Assembly: GCA_015057305.1 (NCBI GenBank) | Contig: SVES01000005.1 | Location: forward strand, 48,296 to 112,295 | From: Pseudobutyrivibrio ruminis | GTDB lineage: Bacteria; Bacillota; Clostridia; Lachnospirales; Lachnospiraceae | DNA length: 64,000 nucleotides | Direction: 5' to 3' | Part shown: positions 39,628-50,161 of the stretch, piece after piece | Position numbering within the stretch: position 1 is the stretch's first letter | Layout of the letters: every line of letters starts with the position of its first letter | Translations under genes and position numbers: made by a program | Notes under the pieces: generated by a model | Database searches by the model: none | What the model was told of the DNA's origin: nothing | Seen by the model: only the letters and a program-made list of their open reading frames with translations

Positions 39628-40065
39628 ATGCAGTTTGAGACACTTCAAAAAGATATGGTAGCAGCAATGAAGGCAAGAGATAAAGCCAGAAAGGATGCGA
39701 TTTCTTCTCTTGTATCAGATGTAAAGAAGGCAGCTATAGATGCTGGAACTAGGGAAAATATTTCAGACGAATTGGTTGATCAGGTTATTTTAAAATCTTT
39801 AAAGACAGCAAAGGAACAGCTAGACACATGCCCAGCTGAGCGTACAGACCTTAAGGAGGAATACCAATTCAGATATGATGTAATTAAAGAATATGCACCA
39901 GCAATGATGTCGGATGATGAAATTAGAGCATTCCTTAGTGAGAACTTTGCTGAAGTAATTGCAACAAAGAACAAGGGTGCTATCATGAAGGAAGTTATGC
40001 CAGCTCTTAAGGGCAAAGCTGATGGTAAGGCAATCAACATGATAGTTGCTGAACTATGTAAATAA
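39628..40065 (+). CDS. GatB/YqeY domain-containing protein
   Basis: MQFETLQKDMVAAMKARDKARKDAIS; MKEVMPALKGKADGKAINMIVAELC. Confidence 0.92.
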   Translation: MQFETLQKDMVAAMKARDKARKDAISSLVSDVKKAAIDAGTRENISDELVDQVILKSLKTAKEQLDTCPAERTDLKEEYQFRYDVIKEYAPAMMSDDEIRAFLSENFAEVIATKNKGAIMKEVMPALKGKADGKAINMIVAELCK

Positions 40066-40167
40066 CAATTGGTAGATTTATGCAGACAGAGGGGCTCTAA
40101 GTATCTCACTTAGAGTCCTTTATTAAAGCAGCTTATAGGGAAATCGTGTTGAGGTTAGGAGGTAGAA

Positions 40168-40341
40168 ATGACAAAAACTATAGAAGAGCAGATGGAAGAA
40201 TGCACACACAATTGCAACACCTGTATGGCAAATTGCGATGGCGGTGAAGGTAAGCTTGATAAGGCTCTAAATGAAATAAGCTCTTGGAAGGAAGAGGATT
40301 TATTAAAAGAGCTAGAGGCCATTGCAAATGAAGTACAGTAA
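40168..40341 (+). CDS. 57-aa Cys-rich small protein
   Basis: MTKTIEEQMEECTHNCNTCMANCDGGEGKLDKALNEISSWKEEDLLKELEAIANEVQ; RBS TAGGAGG; overlaps sfsA start. Confidence 0.75.
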   Translation: MTKTIEEQMEECTHNCNTCMANCDGGEGKLDKALNEISSWKEEDLLKELEAIANEVQ

Positions 40342-40978
40342 TATTGTAGAAGCGAAGTTTATATGCAGACCAAATCGTTTTATAGCTCAGGTGGATATTC
40401 ACGGTCAGGAGGATACTGTACATGTGAAAAATACAGGCAGATGCAAGGAATTATTGCTTCCTGGAAAAACGGTGTACTTAGAAAAAGCATCAAATCCTGA
40501 GCGCAAGACTCAATATGATTTAATAGCAGTTGAGACTCCGATAGGAATAATCAACATAGATTCACAGGCTCCAAATGCCGTTGTTAAAGAGTGGCTTGAA
40601 AAGCAAGATTACGATTATATAAATCCAGAGTATAAATATGGTGATTCCAGAATTGATTTTTATATGAAAAAAGGAGATGAGGAATATCTTCTTGAAGTTA
40701 AAGGCTGCACTCTTATAAGAGATGGTGTAGGATATTTTCCTGATGCGCCTACAGAGCGTGGAATAAAGCACTTAAGAGAATTAGCAAAAGCTACAAAGCT
40801 TGGGTATAAGGCTATGATAGCTTTTGTTATTCAGGTAGATGGCGTGTCGGAGGTGCGCCCTAATGTAGAGACCCATCCGGAGTTTGGTATTGCTCTGCAA
40901 GAGGCAAAGGATGCAGGGGTGCGGGTACTGTTTTTGCAGTGTCATGTGGAGAAAGATTTATTGGAGATTGTTAATTAA
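40328..40978 (+). CDS. sfsA: Sugar fermentation stimulation protein SfsA
   Basis: RPNRFIAQVDI; HVKNTGRCKELLLPG; EVKGCTLIRDGVGYFPDAPTERGIKHL. Confidence 0.95.
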   Translation: MKYSNIVEAKFICRPNRFIAQVDIHGQEDTVHVKNTGRCKELLLPGKTVYLEKASNPERKTQYDLIAVETPIGIINIDSQAPNAVVKEWLEKQDYDYINPEYKYGDSRIDFYMKKGDEEYLLEVKGCTLIRDGVGYFPDAPTERGIKHLRELAKATKLGYKAMIAFVIQVDGVSEVRPNVETHPEFGIALQEAKDAGVRVLFLQCHVEKDLLEIVN

Positions 40979-41121
40979 AAGATGAAACGAGTTCACCGCA
41001 TTTGATGCATTTGGATTTGCTTTAATTTTCTTGATGTTATGTAGTATTACATTTTCTAAAAAGAACTAAGAAACAACAAATGAAACAAATTAATAAATAG
41101 ATTATTGTTAAATATTTCCTG

Positions 41122-41178
41122 TTGACGAACAATAGATTTAGATTAAAATAAAATACAAGAAGCGTACCCGTGTACACA
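41122..41178 (+). promoter_or_regulatory. Putative sigma-A promoter with a LacI-type operator at the start site
   Basis: TTGACG (41122-41127), 16-nt spacer, TAAAAT (41144-41149); operator-like AGCGTACCCGTGTACACA at 41161-41178. Confidence 0.6.
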
Positions 41179-41227
41179 ACCGTAAATATAGCATTTCATT
41201 CAAGAAATGCTTTTATTTTTCAGGTAA

Positions 41228-41245
41228 TGCGCACGCGTGTACGCA
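41228..41245. promoter_or_regulatory. Second LacI-type operator-like site
   Basis: TGCGCACGCGTGTACGCA; shares GCGyACsCGTGTACrCA with 41161-41178. Confidence 0.6.
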
Positions 41246-41299
41246 GATAAAACATAATCATCAATATAGTTACGATTCATAAGGAGGAGGAAAAATTTT

Positions 41300-42598
41300 A
41301 TGAAGCGAAAAATCATTAGTGGCATATTGGCCGGGTTAATGGTAATGAGTGTATTCTCGGGATGTGGTTCATCACCAAGCAATTCTTCTACATCAGCATC
41401 CACATCTACAGATACGGCGGAAGCAGAAAGCAGTGGGGATAGCACAACTATTTCATTTTGGTGCAATTTTACTGGTTCAGATGGAGATGTATTAAGAGAG
41501 ATTGTAGACAACTACAATAAGACGAATACAGATAATATAACAGTTGAAATAGATATTATGGACTATGCAACGCTACAATCAAAGCTTCCAACAGCTATTT
41601 CAACTGGCACGGGTCCGTCATTTATTTTGGCAGGGGTAGAGCTTATTAAGCAATATGAAGAAAATGATATGATTGAGCCAATAGATGATTTCTGGGATGT
41701 CACAGGGGTTGATAAATCAAATTTTAATGAAAATGTTCTAGAAAAATCCTACTTTGAAGGAACTCAATATGGTGTTCCAATGCAGTACAATCTTCAATAT
41801 TTATATTACAACAAGGATATATTCGAAGCTGCAGGATTAGATCCAGAGACACCACCAACTACAATGGAGGAATTAGAAAAGGTAGCGATAGCATGTACAG
41901 ATGAGGCAAACGGGATATATGGCTTAGGGTTGCCTGTAAACTATGGTAATTATGTTGAATATCTGTGGGCAAATGGTGGTGATGTCGTAAATAGTGATGG
42001 CACAGAAAATTATCTTAACTCGGAAGAAAACATTAAAACTCTTACATGGCTGCAAAATATGATAAATGAGGGAGTTTCACCAGAAGCATTAGATGCAGGA
42101 GAAGCAGATACAATGTTCCAAGCAGGAAGACTTGCAATGTATACCAGTGGCCCTTGGAACATCAATGGTTTGAATCAGCTTGGAGTTAATTATGGAATTA
42201 CAGCTATCCCAGCTGGAACAGCAGGGGCTTTTTCACCTGAAGGAGGATGTTCGTGGATGCTTACAAAGGGTGCTGATGAGCAAACAAAGCAGGCTGTATA
42301 TAAGTTCATGGCATATTGGCTAAGTGATGATGTTTTAAAAGAATGGTCAAATAGAAATGGCTTTCCTGTATGGTCAAACTCAGTACTTAAAGATTCTGAA
42401 ATCCAGTCAAATGAAATACTGGCAGATGTATCTGAGGCTTCTACAATTGGTAGAGATTGGCATCTAACATTAGATTGCGGTTCACAGATTGATGCAGATG
42501 TAATGCAGCCAATGATGGAAAAGATATTGTCTGGTGAAGATGTAACTACTTGTGTGGAAGAAGCATCAGATAAGTTGGATGAGGTTTTAGGTCTATAG
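41300..42598 (+). CDS. Sugar ABC transporter substrate-binding lipoprotein
   Basis: Lipobox SVFSGCGSS; SBP family 1 layout; next to two permeases and GH51. Confidence 0.92.
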   Translation: MKRKIISGILAGLMVMSVFSGCGSSPSNSSTSASTSTDTAEAESSGDSTTISFWCNFTGSDGDVLREIVDNYNKTNTDNITVEIDIMDYATLQSKLPTAISTGTGPSFILAGVELIKQYEENDMIEPIDDFWDVTGVDKSNFNENVLEKSYFEGTQYGVPMQYNLQYLYYNKDIFEAAGLDPETPPTTMEELEKVAIACTDEANGIYGLGLPVNYGNYVEYLWANGGDVVNSDGTENYLNSEENIKTLTWLQNMINEGVSPEALDAGEADTMFQAGRLAMYTSGPWNINGLNQLGVNYGITAIPAGTAGAFSPEGGCSWMLTKGADEQTKQAVYKFMAYWLSDDVLKEWSNRNGFPVWSNSVLKDSEIQSNEILADVSEASTIGRDWHLTLDCGSQIDADVMQPMMEKILSGEDVTTCVEEASDKLDEVLGL

Positions 42599-42610
42599 TA
42601 AGGAAATATG

Positions 42611-42635
42611 CTGGTGCTACGCTATGTAGCACCAG
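42611..42635 (+). repeat. Intergenic hairpin between the SBP and permease genes
   Basis: CTGGTGCTAC gctat GTAGCACCAG, perfect 10-bp stem, no T-tract. Confidence 0.8.
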
Positions 42636-42653
42636 AGTATTGGAGGATAAAAC

Positions 42654-43529
42654 ATGAAAAGGAATCAAAAATTAGCATACCTATTCATAGCGCCATCATC
42701 ATTAATCTTCATAATATTTGTGTTTGTGCCACTTTTTGAGGCTTTTTTCATTAGTTTGACCAACATGGATATTTACATGAATGGATATCAGTATATAGGA
42801 TTAAAAAACTATATCAGGATGCTAAGTGACTCGAGAGTATGGAATGCAACAAAAAATACAATAGTGTATACAGGAATAGAAGTTCCACTGCAAATAGGCT
42901 TGTCCTTGTTAATCTTGTTTTTTATGCTTAGCAATAATAAATTTCATAAATTTTTGCGAACAGTTTTTTACATACCATATGTATGCTCAATGACGGCAAT
43001 TAGTATTATGTGGGCTATGATTCTTAATAAAAATTCTGGAATGATTGCTTTTATGCTTAGTAAGGTAGGTATTGAAATACCTAATCTACTTGGAACACAA
43101 GGTTACGCAATGGGAACAGTAATAGCGGTTTCGGTATGGAAAACATTCGGTTATACATTAACCTTGTTATCAGCTGCAGCCCTTGGAGTATCCCAATCTT
43201 TATACGAAGCAGCAGAAATAGATGGAGCTTCTTGGTTTCAAAAGTTTATATATGTAACCATTCCTGGAATAAAAGAAACAATAGCATTTTGTATAGTAAC
43301 AACCTTGATAGGAGCATTACAGGTATTTGATCAAATATATGTTTTGACGCAAGGAGGTCCACTATATTCAACAGAGACATTAGTGGGATTTATTTATGAC
43401 AGAGGCTTCAAGACGGCTCCATTTGATGTGGGATATGCCACTGCTGTAGCGGTATATCTATTCTTCCTAATAGCGATAATCACATTCATCCTAAGAAAAT
43501 ATTCTACTAGAAGGGAGGAAGAAAAATGA
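42654..43529 (+). CDS. Sugar ABC transporter permease (MalF/UgpA type)
   Basis: EAAEIDGASWFQKFIYVTIPGIKE EAA motif; TM segments. Confidence 0.92.
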   Translation: MKRNQKLAYLFIAPSSLIFIIFVFVPLFEAFFISLTNMDIYMNGYQYIGLKNYIRMLSDSRVWNATKNTIVYTGIEVPLQIGLSLLILFFMLSNNKFHKFLRTVFYIPYVCSMTAISIMWAMILNKNSGMIAFMLSKVGIEIPNLLGTQGYAMGTVIAVSVWKTFGYTLTLLSAAALGVSQSLYEAAEIDGASWFQKFIYVTIPGIKETIAFCIVTTLIGALQVFDQIYVLTQGGPLYSTETLVGFIYDRGFKTAPFDVGYATAVAVYLFFLIAIITFILRKYSTRREEEK

Positions 43530-44347
43530 CTAAGAAAACATTTGAAGCAATCAGTTATGTAGCGTTGATAATAATAATGTTAGTAGTGCTGCTACCTCTG
43601 TTTTGGCTATTTGTTTCTGCATTTAAATCAGACATAGATGTAATGCAATGGCCACCAAAATTCTTCCCAACAGAATGGGTTTCAACCCAGTTTAAATATG
43701 TTTGGGGAGTACTGCCTATACCGACCATGCTAAAGAATACGGTATGCTTTGCAGGTGCAGTTACTGTAATAAGTCTATTTTTTGATTCATTGGCGGCATA
43801 TGCCTTTTCTCGAATGGAATTTAAAGGTAGGAAAATTATATTTGGAATAATACTTCTAACGATGATGATTCCATTTCAGATTGTTATGATTCCAATTTAT
43901 TTGGAAGAATATAAAATGGGAATTCTCAACACGTTTTTGGGGCTTGTTTTGCCAAGAGCTGCTAGTGCCTATGGCATATTTATGTTAACTTCATTCTTCT
44001 CGGGAATTCCCAAATCATTAGATGAAGCCGCCCGTATTGATGGTATGAGCGAGATACAGATATATTTAAAAATAATATTGCCATTATCAAAGCCTGCACT
44101 TATAACACTTGGAATATTTCATTTGATGAATAACTGGAATGATTTGCTATATCCAATGATGCTCACTAGTACACAAGAAAAAAGGACATTATCCGCAGGG
44201 TTAGCAACGCTTGTGGGCAGCAATGCAATTAAATATGGACCAACGCTTGCAGCCACAGTAATTGCAATAGCACCACTATTAATAGTATTCCTGTTTGGAC
44301 AGAGATTTTTTATGGAAGGTATCGCCACTTCAGGAATGAAAGAATAA
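43526..44347 (+). CDS. Sugar ABC transporter permease (MalG/UgpE type)
   Basis: DEAARIDGMSEIQIYLKIILPLSKPAL EAA motif. Confidence 0.92.
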   Translation: MTKKTFEAISYVALIIIMLVVLLPLFWLFVSAFKSDIDVMQWPPKFFPTEWVSTQFKYVWGVLPIPTMLKNTVCFAGAVTVISLFFDSLAAYAFSRMEFKGRKIIFGIILLTMMIPFQIVMIPIYLEEYKMGILNTFLGLVLPRAASAYGIFMLTSFFSGIPKSLDEAARIDGMSEIQIYLKIILPLSKPALITLGIFHLMNNWNDLLYPMMLTSTQEKRTLSAGLATLVGSNAIKYGPTLAATVIAIAPLLIVFLFGQRFFMEGIATSGMKE

Positions 44348-44358
44348 GGAGAAATGAG

Positions 44359-45870
44359 ATGGAAAACAAGATTGTTATTGACAGGGATTTTATAATAGGA
44401 AATGTAGATAAAAGACTATTTGGGTCTTTTGTAGAACATATGGGGAGAGTAGTTTACACAGGGATATACGAAAAAGACCATCCTATGGCTGATGAAGATG
44501 GTTTTAGAAAAGACGTTGCAGATTTAGCAAAAAAAATGGGAGTAGGAATAGTTCGGTATCCAGGAGGGAATTTTGTATCAAATTACAATTGGATGGATGG
44601 GGTAGGTCCAAAAGAGAATCGTCCTAGAAAAAGAGATTTAGCCTGGAAATCGATAGAGACTAACGAGGTCGGTATTGATGAGTTTATGAAATGGGCAAGA
44701 CGATATGATATGGAACCAATAATGGCGGTAAATATGGGAACTAAAGGTCTGGATGAAGCAATTAGCCTACTTGAGTATTGTAATTGTGAAGAAGGAACCT
44801 ACTATAGTGACATGAGGGTAAACAATGGTTCGAGAGAACCATACAAAATAAAAACCTGGTGCTTGGGAAATGAGATGGATGGAGAATGGCAAATAGGCCA
44901 TAAAACAGCTCATGAATATGGCAGACTTGCCCATGAAATAGGTAAAGCCATGAAGATTATTGATCCAACAATTGAGTTGGTTGTGTGCGGAAGCTCTATG
45001 TCAAGAAATGCTACTTTTGGAGATTGGGAAAAAGAGGTACTACATAATACATATGATGAGGCGGATTATATTTCACTTCATCAATACTATGATGGTCAAA
45101 ACAAAGGGACTAAGTCGTTTCTGGCAAGGTCTCTTGATATGGAAAGATACATTGATTTAGTGTGTGGCATTGCGGATTTGGAAAAGAAAAAGCGCGGTAG
45201 TAGCAAGACTATGAATATCTGCTTTGATGAGTGGGGAGTTTGGTCTACTCCTGATTATGAAGTGCAAAGGTGGGTAGATGAGCACCCATGGCAAGTTGCA
45301 CCACCTCTTGGAGAACAGATTTACACAATGGAGGATTCTCTGTTATTTGCTAGCATGCTTATGGTATTATTAAAAAAATGTAATAGAGTAAAAATTGGAT
45401 GTCAGTCACTTCTAGCAAATATTAGTTCTTGCATTATGACAAAAAAGGGGGGCGAGGCATGGGTTCAGCCTATTTACTATCCTTTTGAAATGATTGCAAA
45501 TAACGCAAAAGGTATTGTTTTAGAATCTAAATATCTAGGTGAAAAATATTCAACAGAAGATTTTGAAGAAGTACCTTTGATAGATAGTCTTGCGGTATTA
45601 AATGAAGATAATAAAGAGTTGGTAGTATTTTTTGTTAATAGAAGTGAGAAAGAAGAAAAAGTTGATATTTGTACTAGACCAATGAATATCAATAAAATAA
45701 AATCCTCAGAGGTACTTTTTCACAGCAATATAAAAACAAATAATGTGGAAGACCATGATGCTGTAAAGCCTCAAGCTATAGATAATTACGAAGTAAAGGA
45801 TAATACTATTAGGCTACTATTAAAACCATTCTCTTTCCAGATGATTAAGATTGGGTTAGAATTAGGGTAA
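44359..45870 (+). CDS. Alpha-N-arabinofuranosidase, GH51
   Basis: FGSFVEHMGRVVYTGIYE; VRYPGGNFVSNYNWMDGVGP; WCLGNEMDGEWQ; NICFDEWGVW. Confidence 0.93.
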   Translation: MENKIVIDRDFIIGNVDKRLFGSFVEHMGRVVYTGIYEKDHPMADEDGFRKDVADLAKKMGVGIVRYPGGNFVSNYNWMDGVGPKENRPRKRDLAWKSIETNEVGIDEFMKWARRYDMEPIMAVNMGTKGLDEAISLLEYCNCEEGTYYSDMRVNNGSREPYKIKTWCLGNEMDGEWQIGHKTAHEYGRLAHEIGKAMKIIDPTIELVVCGSSMSRNATFGDWEKEVLHNTYDEADYISLHQYYDGQNKGTKSFLARSLDMERYIDLVCGIADLEKKKRGSSKTMNICFDEWGVWSTPDYEVQRWVDEHPWQVAPPLGEQIYTMEDSLLFASMLMVLLKKCNRVKIGCQSLLANISSCIMTKKGGEAWVQPIYYPFEMIANNAKGIVLESKYLGEKYSTEDFEEVPLIDSLAVLNEDNKELVVFFVNRSEKEEKVDICTRPMNINKIKSSEVLFHSNIKTNNVEDHDAVKPQAIDNYEVKDNTIRLLLKPFSFQMIKIGLELG

Positions 45871-45891
45871 AAATTCTTATAGAGGGGAACG

Positions 45892-46881
45892 ATGAGTATC
45901 ACAACTAACGATTTAGCAAAGCTCTGTGGTGTTTCTAGGACAACCGTAATAAGAGCACTGAACAATACAGGTCGAATAAATGATGCAACCAAAGAAATGA
46001 TTTTGAAAACTGCCAGAGAGCATGGCTATAAGCCTGACTTATTGGCAAGAAGTCTAGCAAAGGGGCGCACTTACACTATAGGTATGGTGGTCCTGGATTC
46101 GAAGAATCGTTACTTTGCTCAGATGATAAGTGCTGTTAGTGCAGAAGCAGAGAAGCTAGGTTATGGGGTGAATATCAATCTTCACAACAATGACTCGCAA
46201 AAGGAAATCGATAAGCTAAAAAGGCTTGCTGCATATAAGACAGATGGAATTATTTTATCATCCATAAACAAAGGTGATGAATACAGAGAATTTCTTGACA
46301 GTTTGGATATTCCATTGGTTTCTGTGGATAACAAGATAGCCGAAGGTATTCCTTTTGTGGATATCTCCCAGAGAAGCGCTATGAAGGCAGCAACTAATAA
46401 AGTTATTTCGGAAGGGTATAAACATATTGTATTTGTGTGCCCACCAATAAATGGTAATACCAAAGAAAATATTTATGTACATGAGCAACGTCTATTAGGT
46501 TTTAATCAGGCTGCCGAACTGGCGAAGGATAAGTGCTCGGCTGGATATTTACTAGATTGGGACTATCTTGAACATATAGAGGATTTCCCAGTGAATAAAG
46601 AAACGGCATTTATTTGCACATCTGATGAAATGGCATTGGAAATTATGATGCGGCTTAAAGAAAAGGGGCTAACAGCAGGTAGAGACTATGGGTTACATGG
46701 GTTCGATGCGATTGATACATTAAAGTACATATCACCTAGACTAAATTCAGTAAACAATAATGTAGCGCTTGTAGCAAAGGAAGCTATGCAGTTGTTATTT
46801 AATATAATTGAGGGTAAGGAAATAGACAAGAGTAAGCGAATCATCGTACCCTTTGAGTTAGTAGATGGTGAGACAATATAA
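45892..46881 (+). CDS. LacI family transcriptional regulator
   Basis: N-terminal TTNDLAKLCGVSRTTVIRALNNTGRI; periplasmic-binding-like C-domain. Confidence 0.94.
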   Translation: MSITTNDLAKLCGVSRTTVIRALNNTGRINDATKEMILKTAREHGYKPDLLARSLAKGRTYTIGMVVLDSKNRYFAQMISAVSAEAEKLGYGVNINLHNNDSQKEIDKLKRLAAYKTDGIILSSINKGDEYREFLDSLDIPLVSVDNKIAEGIPFVDISQRSAMKAATNKVISEGYKHIVFVCPPINGNTKENIYVHEQRLLGFNQAAELAKDKCSAGYLLDWDYLEHIEDFPVNKETAFICTSDEMALEIMMRLKEKGLTAGRDYGLHGFDAIDTLKYISPRLNSVNNNVALVAKEAMQLLFNIIEGKEIDKSKRIIVPFELVDGETI

Positions 46882-46992
46882 GTGAAACCTTGGCAAAGAT
46901 TGAAGACAATAGTGAAAAACTGTTGTCTTTTTTATTGCAAATGAAAATGAATGTGTCATAATTAATTAAACTAACTCAAGAGAGGAGCAGCT

Positions 46993-47586
46993 ATGAACGA
47001 AAAGGATAATCTTGAGTGGGAGGAAATTTCCTGCCAACACATCGTTAATGATGAATGGATTGACTTCAGAAAAAGTAAATATAGATTTCCTGACGGAAGG
47101 GAATTTGAACCATACTACAGCTATAGCCGCAGAGATTACGTGGTGATAGTGGCTACTGATGAAGCTGGAAAGTATATTTGCGTACGCCAGTATAGGCATG
47201 GAATAAAGCGAGTAACTACAGAATTTTGTGCTGGTGGAATAGAAAGAAATGATGGCAAGGAATACGGAAATCGAAATGATGCCAAAAATGCAGAGGATGC
47301 ACTTGCTGCAGCAAAGCGTGAACTGATGGAAGAGACAGGCTATGAAAGTAATGACTGGAAATTCTTACTTTCGGTTCCTTCAAATGCAACAATGGCAGAT
47401 AATTATGCTAATATATTTGTTGCCAAAAATTGTAAAAAGGTCAGCGGCCAAAGCCTGGATGAAACAGAGTATTTGAATGTACATCTGTATGACAGAGCAG
47501 AAATAGATACTATGATAAGTTCAGGAGAGTTTCCGCAGGCGTCCCATATATTGGCGCTTCTTCTTGCCGATAAGACAAATAGTTGA
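46993..47586 (+). CDS. NUDIX hydrolase
   Basis: Nudix-box-like AAAKRELMEETGYES; ADP-ribose pyrophosphatase-like layout. Confidence 0.9.
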   Translation: MNEKDNLEWEEISCQHIVNDEWIDFRKSKYRFPDGREFEPYYSYSRRDYVVIVATDEAGKYICVRQYRHGIKRVTTEFCAGGIERNDGKEYGNRNDAKNAEDALAAAKRELMEETGYESNDWKFLLSVPSNATMADNYANIFVAKNCKKVSGQSLDETEYLNVHLYDRAEIDTMISSGEFPQASHILALLLADKTNS

Positions 47587-47628
47587 GTATAATAATGCTC
47601 AAGTAGATATCATAAGAATGGAGTAGCC

Positions 47629-50082
47629 ATGACTTATTTGACCTGTTTTTTCTTAGATAATGAAAAAGATATTATTGTAAACCTATACAAGGATTTGGAT
47701 AGGCTATTTTATGTTTTAAAAACACCAAATCATAGTACTGGAAATTTGATTAGAAACCTTGCAAGAACCTGCAATTTACCATTGAAAAACGATGAAGATG
47801 GTATGCTGATTGTTAGTGGAGAAGTTCCTTGCTTTATTGATGGAAGCAATCAGGAAAGCTATATATTCAAATTGGGCGATACAGAAATAGCAAGCATCTC
47901 TCCAGATGGTGCAGTTGATGTAAAGGCAACAATACCAGCGATTGCAAAAACATTGATGAGCCAGACCAAGGATTTTAAACTAGACTCCGAGAAGACTATT
48001 TTTAAAACCTTTATTAGAAAAGATTTAAAGTTTCGCGCAGATTTACACACTCATATGAACGGTAATTTAAATGGGGATATTCTGATTGCCCTTGGTATTG
48101 CTCATCAGATTAGATATCCGCTATATTATGTGAAAAAGTTGGATTTAGAGCTTACTGAGGAGCAGTGGGAACGTGCTAATGCCCAGCGAGAAAAGGTTGC
48201 AAGACAGTTTGTCTCATCTGATTTAAAAGGAAAGTATTTAGATAGGCGAATCAATGACAATACGTTTATCAATTTTGCAGATTTGATTTTAAACAATCTT
48301 GATAATGCGGAACTAAACATTGTAAAGATAAGAAATTCATTGGCTGTTATCAAGGACGGACAGGCTGTTTTTACAAATTTGGAAAAGGTATATCTATACA
48401 GATATGTTTTTTGTAAAGGTAAGGAAAGTGAAGAAAAGATTGATTTAACAAAGGTTGATTCTATCCCGGATGAAGAAGTTAGAAATACTTTGCGTAAAAT
48501 GCTTAGGGATAAGGAAAATCCAGCATATTGTAATAACACAATTTTTCAGGATAAACTTCTTTGGATAGCGAGAAGCTACAAGAAACAGGGAGTTTGTTAT
48601 GCAGAAATCAGTGATACAACTCTTGTAAAAAAATATGAATCATTGGAGATGTTAAGGCAGGTGCATGAAGTAATGCCTAGCATTTATAATGAAACAGGGG
48701 TTATGATAAGGTTTTTGGCGGCAATGCGTAGAATTCCACTTACCATAGTAAAGGATGCAATAACGCCGGCTAATTATCTGGAACAAAATTTAGAAGTACT
48801 AAAAGCTACTGCCTTAGATCCATATGTGGCAGGTTGCGATTTTGTTGGAGAAGAAATAAACGATATTATTACATTAAAACCTGCTTTTAAAGAAATAGTT
48901 AAAATAGCAAATAGGGACCCAAGCTTCGTGATAAGAGTCCATGCTGGGGAAAATGACAGCCAAAAGGATAATATTGCTCATTCCATTGCATGTGTGAAAG
49001 AATCCCTAGTACCTGGTCAAGCAATGCCAAAAATGCGACTGGGTCATGGGCTTTATACCTATAGTCCCTCATCGAAAAAGGGTAAGGAGACATTAAAAGA
49101 GCTTAAAGAAAATAATGTTGTCCTGGAATTTCAAATTACTAGTAATGTAAGGCTGAATAACCTAAATACCTTGGAAAATCATCCTTTAAAGCAGTACCTA
49201 AAACAAGGTATAAGCTGTGTGCAAGGGACTGATGGTGCAGCATTGTATGGAACAAATTCTATTGATGAGCAGCTGTCTCTTGAAAAGATGCTTGGACTTA
49301 CCCATGCAGAGCTCAAGAAGATGAAGGATGCGGAGAGCCAAATAATAGAGGAAAGTCAATTAGCATATTCTAAAAAGAAAGCAGCTTTTTCAAAGCTAAT
49401 AGGTAGCAGGGACATGGAAGATGTTCTGCTTGAAAAAATGCAGACTGTAAGGATATTAAAAACAGAGGCAAAATCACAAGCTAAGCTGGATGCCAATACG
49501 GAGCTAAAGGATCAAATCGAAGAAATAACTTGGGATAAATTGCCAGTAGTTTTGTTGGGTGGAAGCTATAATACAGAAAACCGCACCACAAAGACCAGCA
49601 CATATGCCCTGGAGCAGATTGATAAGCTAATGAACTATCTCAATCCGCAAGAGGTTTGCTTCATAGTTGGACATAAATTAACAGGATATGAGAAATACCT
49701 TATAGATAATAATAAAAAAGGGTATAAAATATATTCCTTTGTGCCCGCGCTTTTAACAAAAAAGGAAGCTGAAAAAATAAAGGGTACAGATTTGAGAGTT
49801 AGAGTCTCAATCGAGTCTGAGGGTATGGGAATATATAAAAGTATAAATTATGAGATTTTCGAAAGACGACCATCCGTAGTGGTTGCATTTGACGGTAATA
49901 GTGCAGCAGCCAATCTTATACAAGAGGCCAAGAATGGTAAAGGCAGATCTGCAATTTTCGTATGGAATCGTTCGAAAAACTTAATGCAAAAGGCAAAATC
50001 CCTTGACGGATATGTATACTCATTTGGGGATGATAACTCAATAGATAGCTTGATGGATAAACTTAAGAAAAGTGACAAATAA
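47629..50082 (+). CDS. Large adenosine deaminase-like protein with a C-terminal SLOG/Rossmann-like domain
   Basis: 817 aa; ADLHTHMNG, VIRVHAGEND, RLGHGLYTY, QITSNVRLNN, QGTDGAALYGT; C-terminal VVLLGGSYNTE...VCFIVGHKLTGYEKYL...VVVAFDGNSAAANLI. Confidence 0.75.
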   Translation: MTYLTCFFLDNEKDIIVNLYKDLDRLFYVLKTPNHSTGNLIRNLARTCNLPLKNDEDGMLIVSGEVPCFIDGSNQESYIFKLGDTEIASISPDGAVDVKATIPAIAKTLMSQTKDFKLDSEKTIFKTFIRKDLKFRADLHTHMNGNLNGDILIALGIAHQIRYPLYYVKKLDLELTEEQWERANAQREKVARQFVSSDLKGKYLDRRINDNTFINFADLILNNLDNAELNIVKIRNSLAVIKDGQAVFTNLEKVYLYRYVFCKGKESEEKIDLTKVDSIPDEEVRNTLRKMLRDKENPAYCNNTIFQDKLLWIARSYKKQGVCYAEISDTTLVKKYESLEMLRQVHEVMPSIYNETGVMIRFLAAMRRIPLTIVKDAITPANYLEQNLEVLKATALDPYVAGCDFVGEEINDIITLKPAFKEIVKIANRDPSFVIRVHAGENDSQKDNIAHSIACVKESLVPGQAMPKMRLGHGLYTYSPSSKKGKETLKELKENNVVLEFQITSNVRLNNLNTLENHPLKQYLKQGISCVQGTDGAALYGTNSIDEQLSLEKMLGLTHAELKKMKDAESQIIEESQLAYSKKKAAFSKLIGSRDMEDVLLEKMQTVRILKTEAKSQAKLDANTELKDQIEEITWDKLPVVLLGGSYNTENRTTKTSTYALEQIDKLMNYLNPQEVCFIVGHKLTGYEKYLIDNNKKGYKIYSFVPALLTKKEAEKIKGTDLRVRVSIESEGMGIYKSINYEIFERRPSVVVAFDGNSAAANLIQEAKNGKGRSAIFVWNRSKNLMQKAKSLDGYVYSFGDDNSIDSLMDKLKKSDK

Positions 50083-50161
50083 TCCACTATATTTTCATTG
50101 TTTATTCAAAATAATTTGTTAAACTACTCATACTATTAAAATGAAATAGTGGGGCGGGTTT

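Noticed and set aside
48126-48539. 137-aa minus-strand ORF inside the ADA-like gene
   Set aside because: Antisense shadow with no recognisable domain
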